14,102 nt of DNA from JAAEQG01 sp023133475 (GTDB lineage: Bacteria > Planctomycetota > Phycisphaerae > UBA1845): NCBI GenBank assembly GCA_030631415.1, contig DAOVLE010000139.1:1-14102 (forward strand). Reading direction: 5' to 3'. Below are positions 12,176 to 14,102 of this stretch, in pieces. Under the pieces are notes generated by a model. The model was not told the DNA's origin, ran no database searches, and saw only the letters and a list, made by a program, of their open reading frames with translations. The number at the start of each line of letters is the position of its first letter. Within the stretch, counting starts at the first letter, position 1. The position numbers were made by a program, and so were the translations under genes.

Positions 12176-14102
12176 ATGTCCAGGGGAAGAAACATTTTAA
12201 TGGTTGTGGTCATGCTATGGCTATGGGCTGGGGCCTGGGCGACAAGCAACGTCTGGGGTCAAAGGCAGGCTCTTTATGTCGACGACAGCAGCAGCACCAA
12301 TAGGCTCAATAATAGGGCCGATTGGGAAAACGCCCCTGTCCATCTCCAGGAGGCCCTGTCCCACGTTAGCGCTAATGAGAGGCAGGGAGAGTATTTCGTC
12401 ATCACGGGTGAGCCGATCACCGTTCCCGAGGGTGGATTGGGAGGGTTCTACGTGTCTCTTGTTTCGGATCCGGAAGGGACCGTCGAGGTCACGGTGGCCT
12501 GGCATGCAGGCGACGTTGATATTAGCGTCCTGTTTGGGGGATCGCTTGAGTTCGATTCATCCAACCACTCGACCCCGCAAGCGGTTGTTCTGGAAGCAGC
12601 GGAGGACGTCGATTGGTTCAACGACAGTGCTGTGATCCGCGTCAGCGTGCCTGAGACGTCATCCGAGGACGTGACCGCCACCGAGCAGGACAATGAACCT
12701 GTCCCGCCCGTGGTGTTCGTCGATGCCACCGCCGGCGGTGCAAACGACGGGACGAGTTGGGCAGATGCCTTTACCGAGTTGGCCGATGCGTTGAGCGTCG
12801 TGGCGGATCGGCCTGGAACCTCGGAAATCCGGGTGGCGGCGGACACATACACGCCTGCGGGTCCGGGCGGCGAGCGAACCGCCACCTTCAGCCTCCTCAA
12901 CGGTGTGGCCATCTACGGCGGCTTCCCGCCCGGCGGAGGCGTCTGGGAAGATCGCGACCCGGAGATGTACGAGACCATCCTCAGCGGCGACCTCAACAGC
13001 GACGACGCGGAGGTCACCGACCCCGCCGACTTGCTGGACGAGCCCACCCGGGCAGAGAACAGCTACCATGTAGTAACCGGCAGCGGAACCGACGAAACCG
13101 CCATCCTCGATGGCTTCACCATCACCGCATCACATGCTAACGGGACTTCATGGCCGCACGATCATGGGGGCGGGATGTTGAACGAAACCGGAAGCCCGAC
13201 AGCGACCAACTGCACGTTCCTCGGAAACACGGCGCATGCCGGCGGCGCCATGGGCAACTACTATGGCGCCGCCCCGGCCGTGACCGATTGCGTGTTTATA
13301 GGCAACTCGGCGACATGGGGGGGCGGGATGGAGAACTACGACGACAGCAGCCCGACATTGTCCGACTGCACGTTCAATCTGAACTCCGCCAATAGCGGCG
13401 GCGCTGGCATAAGCAACTACAACAGCAACCCCACGCTGGACGACTGCTCGTTCGACGGGAATTCCGCAGGAGACAACGCCGGCGCGATATGGAACGACGG
13501 CAGCAGCCCAGCGTTGACCGGGTGTGCTTTCACCGAGAACTCGGCATACGCGGGCGGAGGGATCTATAACGCGAACACCAGCAGCCCTAGCCTAACGGAT
13601 TGCGCATTCAGTGGAAACTGGGCGGGCTTGGTTGGCGGGGCGATGATGAACCACACTGGTAGCAATCCGACACTGACCGCTTGCACTTTCACCGCTAACT
13701 CGGCCGGTGAAGCTGCCGGCGGGATGCACAACGGCGCGAACAGCAGTCCGGTGTTGACCGATTGCTCGTTCACTCAGAACTCGGCGCCATGGCGCGGCGG
13801 TGGGATGGATAACTGGGACAACTGCAACCCGACGTTGACGAACTGCGTGTTCACGGCCAACACCACCGAGAATCTCGGCGGTGGGATGTTCAACTGGCAG
13901 AGCAACCCGGCGTTGACGACGTGCACATTCAGCAACAACACGGCGGCCTACGGCGGCGGGATGTATAACGACACGGCCAGCAATCCTACGCTGGACAACT
14001 GCACGTTCAATCTGAACTCCGCCAATAGCGGCGGCGCTGGCATAAGCAACTACAACAGCAACCCCACGCTGGACGACTGCTCGTTCGACGGGAATTCCAC
14101 AG
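12176..14102 (+). CDS. Secreted parallel beta-helix protein with PMP-like repeats, cut by the window edge
   Basis: An open frame of 642 codons runs from an ATG with GAGGAG upstream to the last base without a stop, so the 3' end is missing. Residues 1-22 are a signal peptide (Arg3, Arg5, then a hydrophobic core, AWA at the likely cut). About 79-170 is an Ig-like beta domain (ITVPEGG, WHAGDVDISV, ATEQDNE). It resembles domains in large planctomycete surface proteins. Residues 180-200 (VFVDATAGGANDGTSWADAF) mark the usual beginning of a planctomycete beta-helix domain. From about residue 325 there are roughly twelve repeats of 24-28 residues with the pattern SNPTLTDCTFTxNSAxxGGGMxN. GG(A/G)(M/I) and FxxN are also the hallmarks of chlamydial polymorphic outer membrane proteins. 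Each repeat has a conserved cysteine. The role may be adhesion, surface display or polysaccharide binding. The function is unknown. Confidence 0.88.
   Translation, partial: MSRGRNILMVVVMLWLWAGAWATSNVWGQRQALYVDDSSSTNRLNNRADWENAPVHLQEALSHVSANERQGEYFVITGEPITVPEGGLGGFYVSLVSDPEGTVEVTVAWHAGDVDISVLFGGSLEFDSSNHSTPQAVVLEAAEDVDWFNDSAVIRVSVPETSSEDVTATEQDNEPVPPVVFVDATAGGANDGTSWADAFTELADALSVVADRPGTSEIRVAADTYTPAGPGGERTATFSLLNGVAIYGGFPPGGGVWEDRDPEMYETILSGDLNSDDAEVTDPADLLDEPTRAENSYHVVTGSGTDETAILDGFTITASHANGTSWPHDHGGGMLNETGSPTATNCTFLGNTAHAGGAMGNYYGAAPAVTDCVFIGNSATWGGGMENYDDSSPTLSDCTFNLNSANSGGAGISNYNSNPTLDDCSFDGNSAGDNAGAIWNDGSSPALTGCAFTENSAYAGGGIYNANTSSPSLTDCAFSGNWAGLVGGAMMNHTGSNPTLTACTFTANSAGEAAGGMHNGANSSPVLTDCSFTQNSAPWRGGGMDNWDNCNPTLTNCVFTANTTENLGGGMFNWQSNPALTTCTFSNNTAAYGGGMYNDTASNPTLDNCTFNLNSANSGGAGISNYNSNPTLDDCSFDGNST
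13365..13465 (+). repeat. Intragenic direct repeat, copy A
   Basis: These 101 bases recur without a change at 13998-14098, 633 bases (211 codons) downstream and in the same frame, so the same 33 residues are encoded twice. Other repeats of the beta-helix are diverged at the DNA level, so this pair is recent or has been homogenised. Confidence 0.92.
13998..14098 (+). repeat. Intragenic direct repeat, copy B, at the window edge
   Basis: Identical to 13365-13465. The identity continues with a single mismatch to the last base of the window, so the true length of the duplication is not visible. Confidence 0.92.

Noticed and set aside
12659..13140. Overlapping open frames on both strands in the beta-helix gene
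   Set aside because: The plus-strand frame starting at 12176 has a signal peptide and continuous repeats. The others are byproducts of GC-rich repeated codons.

Overview
The window looks like a piece of a planctomycete chromosome, probably a Phycisphaerae-type lineage. This is an inference from GC-rich housekeeping genes with a family resemblance to planctomycete proteins, a very long multi-PDZ RseP, a secreted parallel beta-helix protein of the planctomycete type with chlamydial-PMP-like repeats, and intergenic spaces packed with several families of palindromic repeats. No rRNA, tRNA, CRISPR array, transposase or phage gene is visible. The gene content itself is ordinary core metabolism and envelope biology. 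The unusual part is what fills the gaps.

Layout. Positions 68-1541 (minus strand) hold a Nudix ADP-ribose pyrophosphatase-like gene followed by a rhomboid protease, as a two-gene operon. Diverging from it, 1908-5236 (plus) is dxr (MEP isoprenoid pathway) overlapping rseP (site-2 intramembrane protease). rplU (bL21) at 5384-5713 is convergent with rseP and has its own clear sigma70-like promoter and a leader hairpin. After about 650 bases without a gene, an aspartate-type aminotransferase (6368-7585) and an ATP-dependent PEP carboxykinase (7742-9388) follow on the plus strand. Together they could link aspartate, oxaloacetate and phosphoenolpyruvate. Next are a small BolA-like protein (9511-9798) and a MORN_2-repeat lipoprotein (9825-10646). 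nifU (10817-11776, minus) is a complete three-domain Fe-S scaffold without nifS beside it. A large secreted beta-helix protein starts at 12176 and runs off the right edge.

Intergenic architecture. Four kinds of repeat recur. (1) Heptanucleotide tandem tracts: C(C/A)ATTTT, C(C/A)ATTCT, GGCAAGA and AG(C/T)T(A/G)TC. (2) A BIME-like pair of REP hairpins built on CCCAT-GC-TTTA-GC-GTGGG, present twice in opposite orientations, with compensatory base changes between the two arms. (3) GGCGGGT/ACCCGCC hairpins. (4) GTCGGGTC/GACCCGAC hairpins arranged as a perfect 24-base inverted repeat. In two places heptad tracts form perfect inverted repeats (18 and 33 bases) enclosing another sequence, and the outer edge of each lies only a few bases from a stop codon. 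This nested, stop-proximal organisation is the most interesting signal in the window. No coding gene here is itself evidence of a new system.

Limits: everything was read by eye. Domain calls rest on recognised motifs, not searches. The BolA-like call, the extra PDZ boundaries and the promoter calls are the least certain.
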